From positions 1 to 56,665 of the forward strand of contig JAHDWL010000021.1 in the NCBI GenBank assembly GCA_023384355.1: DNA of 56,665 nt. Reading direction: 5' to 3'. Below are positions 26,832 through 34,944 of this stretch, one piece after another. The position numbers and the translations under genes are program-made. This stretch comes from Anaerolineae bacterium (GTDB lineage: Bacteria > Chloroflexota > Anaerolineae > Promineifilales > Promineifilaceae). Under the pieces are notes generated by a model. It was not told the DNA's origin, did no database searches, and worked only from the letters and a program-made list of their open reading frames with translations. Within the stretch, counting starts at the first letter, position 1; each line of letters begins with the position of its first letter.

Positions 26832-27659
26832 CTATGGCTTGCGGGCAACGCCCACCCAGGTCACGCTGCGGCCCGGCTCATCGACGAACAGATCGTCTGG
26901 GCCATCTGGTCGCCATTGGGGACTGTGAACGAGGCCCGGCGGGAGAATCTCGAACCCCCGGAAATAACGGATCACTTTCTCGCGTGGGCGGGGCGCGCCG
27001 GATGTCGATAACGTTTGAGACATCTCGGCGTACTTCTCCATAACCTCGCGCGGGGCGTCGTCAGCGGTCCAGACCCCGATGATAAGATAGCTGCCGGGCG
27101 GAATGGCGTCCTTGAATGCGTCGATGACAGACTCGGCCTGCGCATCATCCAGGATATAGTGCAGCAAAGCCACGGCGAAAAGTCCGACCGGTTTGGAAAA
27201 ATCAATCAGCTCTCGTGTGCGTGGATGGTTGAGGATTTCATCCGGCCGGCGAACATCGGCCAGAATCGCCGCCAGATTCGGGTCTCCTTCCAGAATTGTC
27301 TGGGCATGGGCGATCGCCACCGGCTCGATATCGACATAGACCACCCGCGCGGCCGGATTATTCTGCCGCACGACCTCATGCACGTTGCCGACAGTGGGGA
27401 TGCCCGACCCCAGATCGATGAACTGGTCGATGCCCTGACTGCTGACGAAGGCGGCGGCCCGGCGCAAATACGCGCGGTTGACCTGTGCCGTCAGGAACAG
27501 GTCGGGGAATAAAGCTGCAAATTTTGTGGCCGCCTGGCGGTCAATTTCAAAATTATGGTAGCCGCCCAGCAGATAATCGTAGATGCGGGCCACAGACGGC
27601 CGATTGAGGTCGACGCCGGGCGGCAGATTGTCCTGGAATTGTGTCGGATTGTCGGCCAT
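26832..27659 (-). CDS. S-adenosylmethionine-dependent methyltransferase, DUF574/PF04672 family
   Basis: The 275-residue product starts MADNPTQFQDNLPPGVDLNR; in-frame codons upstream overlap the divergent MerR region and are unlikely. Family marks are RPSVARIYDYLLGGYHNFEID, the SAM-binding strand in IDQFIDLGSGIPTVGNVHEV, VVYVDIEPVAIAHAQ, and the late GLFAVALLHYILDD. This family is most frequent in actinobacteria and its substrates are mostly unknown. It is the first gene of an operon with the histidine kinase and response regulator, so it may make or modify the signal. It is transcribed divergently from merR. Confidence 0.85.
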   Translation of the reverse strand: MADNPTQFQDNLPPGVDLNRPSVARIYDYLLGGYHNFEIDRQAATKFAALFPDLFLTAQVNRAYLRRAAAFVSSQGIDQFIDLGSGIPTVGNVHEVVRQNNPAARVVYVDIEPVAIAHAQTILEGDPNLAAILADVRRPDEILNHPRTRELIDFSKPVGLFAVALLHYILDDAQAESVIDAFKDAIPPGSYLIIGVWTADDAPREVMEKYAEMSQTLSTSGAPRPREKVIRYFRGFEILPPGLVHSPQWRPDGPDDLFVDEPGRSVTWVGVARKP

Positions 27660-27732
27660 GGCAACTCCGCGAGCGAGAGATTTATTTCCATTATACGCGG
27701 TGAGGGGGCGCGTGGGAATAGGGCGATCATGT

Positions 27733-27761
27733 TTGACACACTCCCATCCCGCTCCTACACT
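27733..27761 (+). promoter_or_regulatory. Promoter of merR, apparently giving a leaderless mRNA
   Basis: TTGACA (27733-27738), a 17-bp spacer and TACACT (27756-27761). The expected start of transcription, 6-8 bp further on, coincides with the ATG at 27769, and no ribosome binding site is present. The gene is therefore probably translated from a leaderless message. Confidence 0.6.
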
Positions 27762-27768
27762 TGATGCC

Positions 27769-28518
27769 ATGCTCACCATCGGCGAACTTGCCCGGCAGGC
27801 CGGCTTGCGGCCCTCAGCTCTGCGTTACTATGAAGCCGAGGGGTTGATCGTGCCGACCGGCCGCACCGAGGCCGGATACCGGCTCTATGACCCGTCGGCG
27901 GCGGCCACGTTGCGTCTCATCCAGCGTGCCCAGGGGTTGGGCTTCTCGCTGGCCGAGATCCGAACGCTCCTCTCGGCCTGGCGGGATGGCGATCTGGACA
28001 ACGCCGAGACGCTGGCCACGGCCGAGGGGCGTTACCTGGCTTTGGAACGACAGATAACCGAATTGCGCGTGCAGCAACACGAGCTGGAGATGTTTCTGCT
28101 CGATCTGCGCGGCGGCGCGCCCGACGCCGCGCAAACCGCCTTCGGCTTACTGGTAGACCGCATCTGCGCCAACCCGGCGGCCGAGCTGCCCAGCCGCGCC
28201 GTTCTCGACCGGCTGGTCGCGGCCGACGGCTGCCTGCTCACCAGCCCGGCGGCGCGTGAACCGCTGGCCCGACTGCGCGGCCGCCATATCCACGTCTGGC
28301 GCGAGGAGGATGCCTATCACATCCTTTTCGTCGGCCACGACCCCGCGGCAGCCGCGGCGCTGGCCGAGATCGTCCGCCTGGAAAGCGGCTGCCGGGCACA
28401 CCCCGACCTCAGGCTTGAACTGCTCGACAACGACGAGGGGCATCTCCTGATCGTCCATGGCGACAGCGCCTTCATCCTGGCGCGCCTCTTTCTGGCTCTC
28501 GAAAATGAGACCCCTTGA
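27769..28518 (+). CDS. MerR-family regulator with atypical His/Cys-bearing C-terminal domain
   Basis: A 249-residue protein, about 100 longer than most MerR regulators. The winged helix domain is standard (LTIGELARQAGLRPSALRYY, GYRLYDPSAAATLRLIQRAQ), as is the dimer helix to about residue 112. The Cys pair and metal loop used by ZntR, CueR or CadR are missing. Instead a roughly 120-residue extra domain carries scattered potential ligands (Cys133, Cys155, His173, His175, His184, His190, Cys208, His211, His225, His230). The P1B-ATPase gene follows, and its promoter has a MerR-type operator overlapping this gene's stop codon. Activation of metal efflux is therefore likely, but where the metal binds is unclear. 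Confidence 0.85.
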   Translation: MLTIGELARQAGLRPSALRYYEAEGLIVPTGRTEAGYRLYDPSAAATLRLIQRAQGLGFSLAEIRTLLSAWRDGDLDNAETLATAEGRYLALERQITELRVQQHELEMFLLDLRGGAPDAAQTAFGLLVDRICANPAAELPSRAVLDRLVAADGCLLTSPAAREPLARLRGRHIHVWREEDAYHILFVGHDPAAAAALAEIVRLESGCRAHPDLRLELLDNDEGHLLIVHGDSAFILARLFLALENETP

Positions 28519-28546
28519 CTTTCAACTCGACTTGAAGGTGTATGAT
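28515..28546 (+). promoter_or_regulatory. MerR-type promoter/operator of the metal ATPase
   Basis: TTGACT (28515-28520) and TATGAT (28541-28546) are separated by 20 bp, longer than the normal 17 and typical of MerR-activated promoters. The spacer carries a dyad: ACTTTCAAC (28518-28526), centre TCGA, CTTGAAGGT (28531-28539), with 18 of 22 positions symmetric. The -35 overlaps the merR stop codon. MerR proteins untwist such DNA to realign the two boxes when metal binds. Confidence 0.8.
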
Positions 28547-28551
28547 ATGTT

Positions 28552-28574
28552 CAGCCTGCCATGATTACAGGCTG
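28552..28574 (+). other. 5'-UTR hairpin of the metal ATPase mRNA
   Basis: CAGCCTG (28552-28558) and CAGGCTG (28568-28574) form a perfect 7-bp stem right at the expected transcription start, 38 bp before the ATG. It could stabilise the 5' end. Confidence 0.4.
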
Positions 28575-28612
28575 CAACAGATATTATCAACGCCAAAGCG
28601 CGAGTAGAAAGC

Positions 28613-30895
28613 ATGACAGCTCAATCGACCGAATTACGCTATCAAATTACCGGCATGGACTGCGCGAGTTGCGCCCGCTCGGTGGAGAGCGGCGTCGCCA
28701 AACTCGACGGCGTTCAGTCGGCGGCGCTCAACTTCACAACCGGTACATTGCGCGTCGAGGGCGAGATTCCGCCCGAGCGCGTGGTCGCCCGCGTGCGCGA
28801 GCTGGGCTACGATGTCGCCGAGCCGGCAGCCGCCCGCCAACCGGCGGCGAGCAACGAGGAACCTCACTCGCATCTCCATGAACACGCTGATGAAGATCAG
28901 CCGGCCGGGAGCCTTCTCCACTATCTGTGGCATCGGTGGGACACGCGCCTGGCGCTCATTGCTGCCCTGCTCATCATCCCCGGACTGCTATTCGATGAGC
29001 TGTTGCCCGGACTGGGCATTGAGACACCCGCCTTCGCCGCCATGTCGGTGCTGGCCATGATGCTGGCCGGGTATCCCATCGCCCGCAGCGCGATCCGCAC
29101 CTTACGCGTCAACCACGAGATCACCATCAATTTGCTGATGACCATCGCCGCCGTCGGCGCGGTCATCATCGGAGCCTACACCGAGGCGGGGCTGGTCATG
29201 GTTCTCTTCGCGCTGGGCGAGGCGCTGGAAGGCTACACCGCCAATCGCGCCCGTAACGCCGTCAGCGGGTTATCCGCTCTCGCCCCCAGTGAGGCCGTGG
29301 TCGCGCGCGACGGAGGCGAGGAGCGCGTGCCGGTCAGCGAGCTGCGTCTGGGCGATCGCATCATCGTCATGCCCGGCGAGCGTCTGCCGATGGACGGCCG
29401 CGTGCTGATTGGCGCGTCGGCTGTCGATCAGGCCCCCATCACCGGCGAAAGCCGACTCGTAGACAAAACCCCCGGTGACGAGGTGTTCGCCGGGAGTATC
29501 AACGGGCACGGCGTGCTGGAGGTTGAGGTCACCCATCTGGCGGAGGATAACACGATCAGCCGCATGGTGAGTCTGGTCGCCGAGGCCCAGGAGCGACGCG
29601 CCCCGGCCCAGCGCTTTGTCGACCGGTTTGCCCGCGTCTACACGCCGGCGGTTATCTTCGTGGCCCTGCTTGTCGCGATCATTCCCCCGCTGTTCTTTGA
29701 CGCGCCGTTCTGGAACCCGTCAGCGACCGAGCAGGGCTGGCTCTATCGCGCCCTGGCGTTGCTGGTGGTGGCCTGCCCCTGCGCGCTGGTCATCAGCACG
29801 CCGGTGACGCTGATCAGCGCCATCAGCAACGGCGCGCACAACGGCATCCTGATCAAGGGCGGGGCGTTTCTGGAAGAATTGAGTCACGTGCGGGCGATCG
29901 CCTTCGACAAGACGGGCACGATCACGCGCGGTAAGCCCGCGGTCATCTCTGTCCATGCCGCAGATTGCAACGAGGTTTCGGACAGGACACAACCGGATGG
30001 GGGAACGACCACGCCGGCTTGTGACGCCTGCGACGAGCTGGTGGCGCTGGCCGCGGCCGTCGAGCGTCGCAGCGAGCACCCGCTGGCCGCGGCCGTTGTG
30101 GCCGAGGCGACGGCGCGCGGCGTCGACGAACGATATCCGGCGGGCGAGGAAGTAGCTGCTCTGGCCGGCCGCGGCATCAGCGGGCAGGTCAACGGCCGCA
30201 CGGTGACCATCGGCAGCCACGCCTATTTTGAAGACGACGCGACCCACGATCCGCACCACGCCGATATTGCCGGAGCCGATGCCGCCGGGCTGACGACGAT
30301 GATCGTCAACGACGGCGCTTATCGCGGCTATATTGCTCTGGCCGACACCCTGCGCGAGGGTAGCCGTGAGGCGATGGCCGAGTTGTCGGCGCTGGGTGTC
30401 CGCCCGCTGGTCATGTTGACGGGCGACCACGTCGCCACAGCCGAGCGCGTCGCCGCCGATGTCGGCCTGACCGACGTGCGGGCCGGCCTGCTGCCTGTGG
30501 ACAAGGTGACCGCGGTCGAGGCGCTGCGGGCTGAGCACGGCCATGTGGCGATGGTGGGCGACGGCATCAACGACACGCCTGCGTTGGCCGCGGCGTCGGT
30601 CGGGCTGGCCCTGGGACGCACAGCCCAGGCGCTGGAAACGGCCGATGTCGTCCTGCTGGGCGACGACCTGCGCCAATTGCCCTTCGTGCTGCGGCTGGCG
30701 CGGGCGGCCATGAACACCGTCCGTTTCAATGTGGCGCTAAGCATCGGCATTAAACTGGTATTCTTTGTGCTGGTGCTCATCGGCACAGGCACCATGTGGA
30801 TGGCCGTGCTGGCCGATGTGGGCACGTCGTTGCTGGTGACGGCCAACGGCATGCGTCTCCTGCGCCGGCCGCGGTATGAAATTGGCCGGGGGTAG
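28613..30895 (+). CDS. Zn/Cd/Pb-type P1B heavy-metal efflux ATPase
   Basis: A 760-residue pump. The N-terminal metal-binding domain has GMDCASCARS (Cys17, Cys20), followed by a His/Asp-rich linker (HSHLHEHADED). The membrane metal site is CPC (Cys388-Pro-Cys390 in VVACPCALVISTP). The phosphorylation site is Asp432 in DKTGTITRG. SEHPLA is the nucleotide-domain HP motif, and MVGDGINDTPALA the hinge. The last membrane helices carry the Lys of SIGIK and the Asp of LADVGTSLLVTANG, the marks of the P1B-2 (Zn/Cd/Pb) group. An insertion with CDAC lies between phosphorylation and nucleotide motifs. It exports excess divalent metal under the MerR protein encoded just upstream. Confidence 0.94.
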   Translation: MTAQSTELRYQITGMDCASCARSVESGVAKLDGVQSAALNFTTGTLRVEGEIPPERVVARVRELGYDVAEPAAARQPAASNEEPHSHLHEHADEDQPAGSLLHYLWHRWDTRLALIAALLIIPGLLFDELLPGLGIETPAFAAMSVLAMMLAGYPIARSAIRTLRVNHEITINLLMTIAAVGAVIIGAYTEAGLVMVLFALGEALEGYTANRARNAVSGLSALAPSEAVVARDGGEERVPVSELRLGDRIIVMPGERLPMDGRVLIGASAVDQAPITGESRLVDKTPGDEVFAGSINGHGVLEVEVTHLAEDNTISRMVSLVAEAQERRAPAQRFVDRFARVYTPAVIFVALLVAIIPPLFFDAPFWNPSATEQGWLYRALALLVVACPCALVISTPVTLISAISNGAHNGILIKGGAFLEELSHVRAIAFDKTGTITRGKPAVISVHAADCNEVSDRTQPDGGTTTPACDACDELVALAAAVERRSEHPLAAAVVAEATARGVDERYPAGEEVAALAGRGISGQVNGRTVTIGSHAYFEDDATHDPHHADIAGADAAGLTTMIVNDGAYRGYIALADTLREGSREAMAELSALGVRPLVMLTGDHVATAERVAADVGLTDVRAGLLPVDKVTAVEALRAEHGHVAMVGDGINDTPALAAASVGLALGRTAQALETADVVLLGDDLRQLPFVLRLARAAMNTVRFNVALSIGIKLVFFVLVLIGTGTMWMAVLADVGTSLLVTANGMRLLRRPRYEIGRG

Positions 30896-31014
30896 CCAGG
30901 CCGTGCCCGACGGGACGGATGGTAGATGACGGGTTGCGAGCCGCCCGTGACCTTCTGGACATAGCCCGGACTTGAGATAGGATCGGCCATATTCCAAAAT
31001 ACAGGAGAACATCG

Positions 31015-32820
31015 ATGGCATTGACTCAATTACCGACGCGGGATGAAGTCGACCCACGTTATACCTGGAACGATACGAGTGTTTTCGCGTCCGTCGACGA
31101 GTGGTCGGCCGAGTTGGCCCGACTTCTGAACGATCTGGGCGACATGAGTGGCTATCAGGGCCGCCTTGCCGAGGGGCCGGCTGTTCTGGCCGACGCCTTG
31201 CGCACGCTTTATGACTTGCGCGGACGGGCGGAAAAGGTCCTCGTCTATGCCTTCCTGACCGAATCGGTCGATCGATCCAACCAGGCGGCCACGGCTCGCG
31301 CGGGCCAGGCGGGCAGCCTGATCGGCCAGATGGAAGGCGCGATCGCCTACTTCGAACCCGAATTATTGGGTATCGGGCAGGAGCGCTTGACGGAATGGCT
31401 GACGGCCGAGCCGGAGTTAGCTGTCTATGGCCACTATGTTGACGATCTCTTTCGACGTCAGGCTCATGTGCGCTCTCCGGAAGTCGAGGAGGTGCTGGGT
31501 CTGGCGGCCGATGCCTTTGGCGGCACCAACAACACCTATGGCAAGCTCACCGACAGCGACTTCAAGTTCCGCCCGGCGGCCGGCAGCGAGGGAGAAGTAG
31601 CCGTGACCCAGGGCACCATCGACGATCTGCTGAATTCGCCCGACAGGGCGCTGCGTCGCGCCGCCTGGGAAAACTATCACGACCAGTTTCTGGCCTACAA
31701 AAATACACTGACGAGCAATCTGGCGACGTCGATCAAGCAAAACGTGCTACAGTCGCGCGTGCGGCGCTACGACTCGACCCTCGCCATGGCGCTGTTCGCA
31801 GGTAATATTCCATCCTCGGTGTACCATAACCTGCTCGACACGTTCAAGCGTCACCGGCCGGTTTGGCATCGCTATTTCGATGTGCGTCGCCACGCGCTCG
31901 GTGTCGAGTCGTTGCATACCTATGATATCTGGGCCCCGCTGACGACCGAGAAGCCGGTCATCCCCTATGAGCAGGCCGTCGAATGGATCGCCGCGGCAAT
32001 GGCCCCGCTGGGCGACGAGTACGCCGGACGACTGCGGCGCGGCTGCCTCGAAGAGCGCTGGGTCGACGTCTACCCGAACGAGGCGAAGTCGTCGGGCGCG
32101 TTTTCGTGGGGCTGCCAGGGCACCTATCCGTTCATCGTGATGAGCTACACCGACGATGCCGGCAGCATGGGCACGCTGGCTCACGAGCTGGGACACTCGA
32201 TGCACTCGCTGTTATCGTGGGAGAACCAGCCCCATGTCTACGCCGAATATTCACTCTTCGCGGCCGAGGTAGCCTCCAATTTCAACCAGGCAATGCTGCG
32301 CGCCCATTTGTTGCCGCAGGACATCGATCGCAACCTTAAGATTGCCGTTCTCGAGGAGGCCATGTCCAATTTCCATCGCTATTTCCTGGAGATGCCCACT
32401 CTGGCGATGTTCGAATGGGAGATGCACAAACGGGTTGAAGACGGAAAGGGGCTGACGGCCGATGATATGATCGGCTACCTGGCCGACCTCTTTGCGGAGG
32501 CATATGGCGACGCGGCTGTTGTCGACCGGGAGCGCGACGGCATTCGCTGGGCCACGTTCGGCCATCTCTACGCCGATTACTACGTCTACCAATATGCCAC
32601 GGGTATATCAGGGGCCAATGCGCTGGCGCGTCGCGTCCTGTCGGGCACGGCGGGCGCGGCTGCGGACTATCTCGGCTTTCTCAGCGCGGGCGGCTCACGC
32701 TATCCCCTGGAGGCTTTGCGCTCGGCCGGGGTGGACCTAACGACACCGGAGCCTGTTGAGGCGGCATTTGAGGTGCTGTCCGGGATGATCGATCAACTGG
32801 ATATACTGACCAACGGATAG
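31015..32820 (+). CDS. pepF: Oligoendopeptidase F (M3 family)
   Basis: AGGAGA lies 7 bp before the ATG. The 601-residue length is normal for PepF. The zinc site is LAHELGHSMHS (His390, Glu391, His394), with the third ligand in SLFAAEVASNFNQ about 25 residues later. The N-terminal half is helical (WNDTSVFASVDEWSAELARL), as in M3 enzymes that enclose short peptides in a channel. It cleaves oligopeptides in the cytoplasm. It is monocistronic and converges with the zur-like gene, with a small stem-loop at the junction. Confidence 0.94.
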   Translation: MALTQLPTRDEVDPRYTWNDTSVFASVDEWSAELARLLNDLGDMSGYQGRLAEGPAVLADALRTLYDLRGRAEKVLVYAFLTESVDRSNQAATARAGQAGSLIGQMEGAIAYFEPELLGIGQERLTEWLTAEPELAVYGHYVDDLFRRQAHVRSPEVEEVLGLAADAFGGTNNTYGKLTDSDFKFRPAAGSEGEVAVTQGTIDDLLNSPDRALRRAAWENYHDQFLAYKNTLTSNLATSIKQNVLQSRVRRYDSTLAMALFAGNIPSSVYHNLLDTFKRHRPVWHRYFDVRRHALGVESLHTYDIWAPLTTEKPVIPYEQAVEWIAAAMAPLGDEYAGRLRRGCLEERWVDVYPNEAKSSGAFSWGCQGTYPFIVMSYTDDAGSMGTLAHELGHSMHSLLSWENQPHVYAEYSLFAAEVASNFNQAMLRAHLLPQDIDRNLKIAVLEEAMSNFHRYFLEMPTLAMFEWEMHKRVEDGKGLTADDMIGYLADLFAEAYGDAAVVDRERDGIRWATFGHLYADYYVYQYATGISGANALARRVLSGTAGAAADYLGFLSAGGSRYPLEALRSAGVDLTTPEPVEAAFEVLSGMIDQLDILTNG

Positions 32821-32829
32821 GGCGAATCG

Positions 32830-32850
32830 GCCGGGATATCAGCTCCCGGC
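32830..32850. terminator. Stem-loop between pepF and the Fur-family gene
   Basis: GCCGGGA and TCCCGGC pair perfectly around TATCAGC, overlapping the 3' end of the minus-strand gene. It lies between convergent genes and lacks a T-run, so it is a weak or bidirectional terminator at best. Confidence 0.35.
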
Positions 32851-33258
32851 GCACTCCGCGCACACGCCATATAGCTCCAGCAGGTGCCCCTCGATCCGAA
32901 AGCCGAGCCGGCCGGCGACGCGTGCCGGCAGATCGCCGAGGGCGCACTCGTCGAACTCGATCACCCGGCTGCAAGCGGTGCAGATGAGGTGATGATGGTG
33001 GCCGTCCTCCATCAGGATGTAGTGGGCCGCGCCGGTACCCTGGTAAACCGGCCGCAACAAGCCCAGCCCGCACAACAGATCGAGCGTGCGATAGACGGTC
33101 ATGCGGCCGATGCCCGTGGCGCGCTGGCGCACCAGTTCGGTCAGTTCGTCAGCCGTCAGATGGCTGCCGTGTTCGACCAGCGTGTCCAGTATGACGCGAC
33201 GGGCAGCGGTCACCCGATAGCCGCGCGTCGCCAGCGCCCGGCTCAGCTCATCGCTCAT
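32839..33258 (-). CDS. zur: Fur-family metalloregulator, probably Zur
   Basis: A 139-residue protein with the Fur winged helix (RVTAARRVILDTLVEHGSHL, IGRMTVYRTLDLLCGLGLL). The regulatory metal region is GHHHHLICTACSRVIEFDEC, and a C-terminal CAEC completes the structural zinc site with the first CxxC. It is the last gene of a metal-uptake operon, overlapping the permease gene by 4 bp (ATGA), which argues for Zur rather than Fur or PerR; Mn-responsive Mur remains possible. The likely operator lies at 35981-36001, in front of the operon. Confidence 0.85.
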   Translation of the reverse strand: MSDELSRALATRGYRVTAARRVILDTLVEHGSHLTADELTELVRQRATGIGRMTVYRTLDLLCGLGLLRPVYQGTGAAHYILMEDGHHHHLICTACSRVIEFDECALGDLPARVAGRLGFRIEGHLLELYGVCAECAGS

Positions 33259-34109
33259 TGCGCCTCCAGCCGAGCGGGAACAGTGGCCACGCCCGCCCGC
33301 CGGCGAACGACCGATAGCCCCAGCACGAGCAGGAAGATCGCCGTCGCCACCAGCACCACCGCCGGGCCGGAGGCGATATTCAGATAGTAGGAAGCATAGA
33401 CGCCGGCCACGCCGGAGAAGACGCCAATCGCGGCCGAGACGGCCATCATCGACGGCAGCCGGCCGGTCAGGAAAGAGGCTGTGGCCGCGGGCGTCACAAG
33501 GATGGCCAGCATGAGGGCCACGCCGACCACCTGCAGGGCGACGACGATGGTCACGGCGATTAGCATCAACAGAAGATAGTTGAGGAAACGGGCGGGCAGC
33601 CGCAGCGTCGCGGCAAGCAGAGGATCGAAGGACAGCACCAGAAATTCCTTGTAGAACAGGAAGATGAGGGCCAGGACGACGAATCCCAGGGCAGCCATCA
33701 GAATCAGGTCGCTGGTGGAGACGCCCAGCAGGTTGCCGAACAGGAAGTGAGCCAGATCGATGCTGTAATTGCCGCGCAATGACAGCATGGCCACGCCGAG
33801 GGCGAAGAATCCGGCAAAGATGACGCCGATGGCCGTGTCTTCCTTCAGCGAGGTGCGTTCGGTCAGCGCGCCGATGCCCAGCGCCGTCAGCACGCCCATG
33901 ACGAGCGCCCCAACAGCCAGCGGCCAGCCCAGCAGGAAGGCGACCACCACGCCGGGCAGGATGGTGTGGGCCATGGCGTCGCCCAGGAAGGCCATGCCGC
34001 GCAGCACGATGTAGACGCCCAGCACGGAGCAGACCACGCCAACGACGGCCGCCGCCAGCAAGGCGCGAACGATAAAATCATACTGGAGGGGATCGAGAAG
34101 GAAAGACAT
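33255..34109 (-). CDS. znuB: Zinc/manganese ABC transporter permease (ZnuB type)
   Basis: A 284-residue permease of the ABC-3 family with eight or nine membrane segments. It contains RGMAFLGDAMAHTILPGVVV, the family's most conserved stretch, and LLAATLRLPARFLNYLLL. The start at 34109 lies 10 bp after the ATPase stop; in-frame codons further upstream would overlap that gene. It forms the membrane channel for the metal delivered by the lipoprotein encoded at 34945-35937. Its stop codon overlaps the regulator start. Confidence 0.9.
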   Translation of the reverse strand: MSFLLDPLQYDFIVRALLAAAVVGVVCSVLGVYIVLRGMAFLGDAMAHTILPGVVVAFLLGWPLAVGALVMGVLTALGIGALTERTSLKEDTAIGVIFAGFFALGVAMLSLRGNYSIDLAHFLFGNLLGVSTSDLILMAALGFVVLALIFLFYKEFLVLSFDPLLAATLRLPARFLNYLLLMLIAVTIVVALQVVGVALMLAILVTPAATASFLTGRLPSMMAVSAAIGVFSGVAGVYASYYLNIASGPAVVLVATAIFLLVLGLSVVRRRAGVATVPARLEAQ

Positions 34110-34119
34110 CGTAATGTTA

Positions 34120-34917
34120 TTAGGGGTGATGCAGGTGGCCGCCGTAGGCGTGGAGCAGATTTTCGGCGCGCAGGGCGGTGGCCGGCGATTCAAAGGCGAC
34201 AACGCGCCGGTTCAGCAGCATGATGCGGTCGAAGCGCTCGGCGGCCATGTCCAGATCGTGCGTCGCCAGCAGTACCGTGACCCCGTCGCGGCGCAGATCG
34301 TCGAGGATGCCCATGATGGCGTCCTGGGTGGGGATGTCCAGCCCGTTGAGCGGCTCGTCGAGCAGCAGCAGTTCCGCCTCCTGGGCCAGCGCGCGGGCCA
34401 GAAAGACGCGCTGCTGCTGGCCGCCGGATAGTTCGCCGATGTGCTTGTGGGCCAGCCCGGCCGCGCCTACTCGCCCCAGCGCGGCGCGCACCGTCGCCCA
34501 GTCGGATTTGCCCGGCCGCCGCAGCAGCCCAATCTGCCCGATGCGCCCCATCATGACGACATCCTCAACCGTCACCGGGAAGTTCCAATCGACGAGATTG
34601 CGCTGCGGTACATAGGCGATGCAGATGTGGCCGTCGGGGCCGTGGCCGAAGATGGTCACCCGACCACGATCGGGCCGCAGCGTCCCGGCGATAATCTTGA
34701 ACAGGGTACTTTTGCCCGCGCCGTTGGGGCCGACGATGGCCACACGCTCGCCGCGCTCCACGCGAAAGGTGAGCGCCTCCAGCGCGTGGCGCGGGGCGGC
34801 GCTGCCGGCGGTCAGGCGGCCGTTGTAGCCGGCCCAGACGTCATCCATCTCCAGCGTCGGCGCGCCGGGTTCGTGGGCGATGCCGTGGGGGGCGGCGATT
34901 CGTTTGCCTTGGGTCAT
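34120..34917 (-). CDS. znuC: Zinc/manganese ABC transporter ATPase (ZnuC type)
   Basis: A 265-residue ATPase: Walker A GPNGAGKST, Q-loop YVPQRNLVDWNFPVTVEDVV, signature LSGGQQQR, Walker B LLLDEPLNGLD, and H-loop ATHD. The VPQR..DW..FP motif is typical of Mn/Zn importer ATPases. The protein ends in GGHLHHP, a small histidine cluster that may buffer metal at the inner face. It lies between the binding-protein and permease genes of the same operon. Confidence 0.92.
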   Translation of the reverse strand: MTQGKRIAAPHGIAHEPGAPTLEMDDVWAGYNGRLTAGSAAPRHALEALTFRVERGERVAIVGPNGAGKSTLFKIIAGTLRPDRGRVTIFGHGPDGHICIAYVPQRNLVDWNFPVTVEDVVMMGRIGQIGLLRRPGKSDWATVRAALGRVGAAGLAHKHIGELSGGQQQRVFLARALAQEAELLLLDEPLNGLDIPTQDAIMGILDDLRRDGVTVLLATHDLDMAAERFDRIMLLNRRVVAFESPATALRAENLLHAYGGHLHHP

Positions 34918-34944
34918 CGATAACTCCGGAATGGATTAGCCCGA

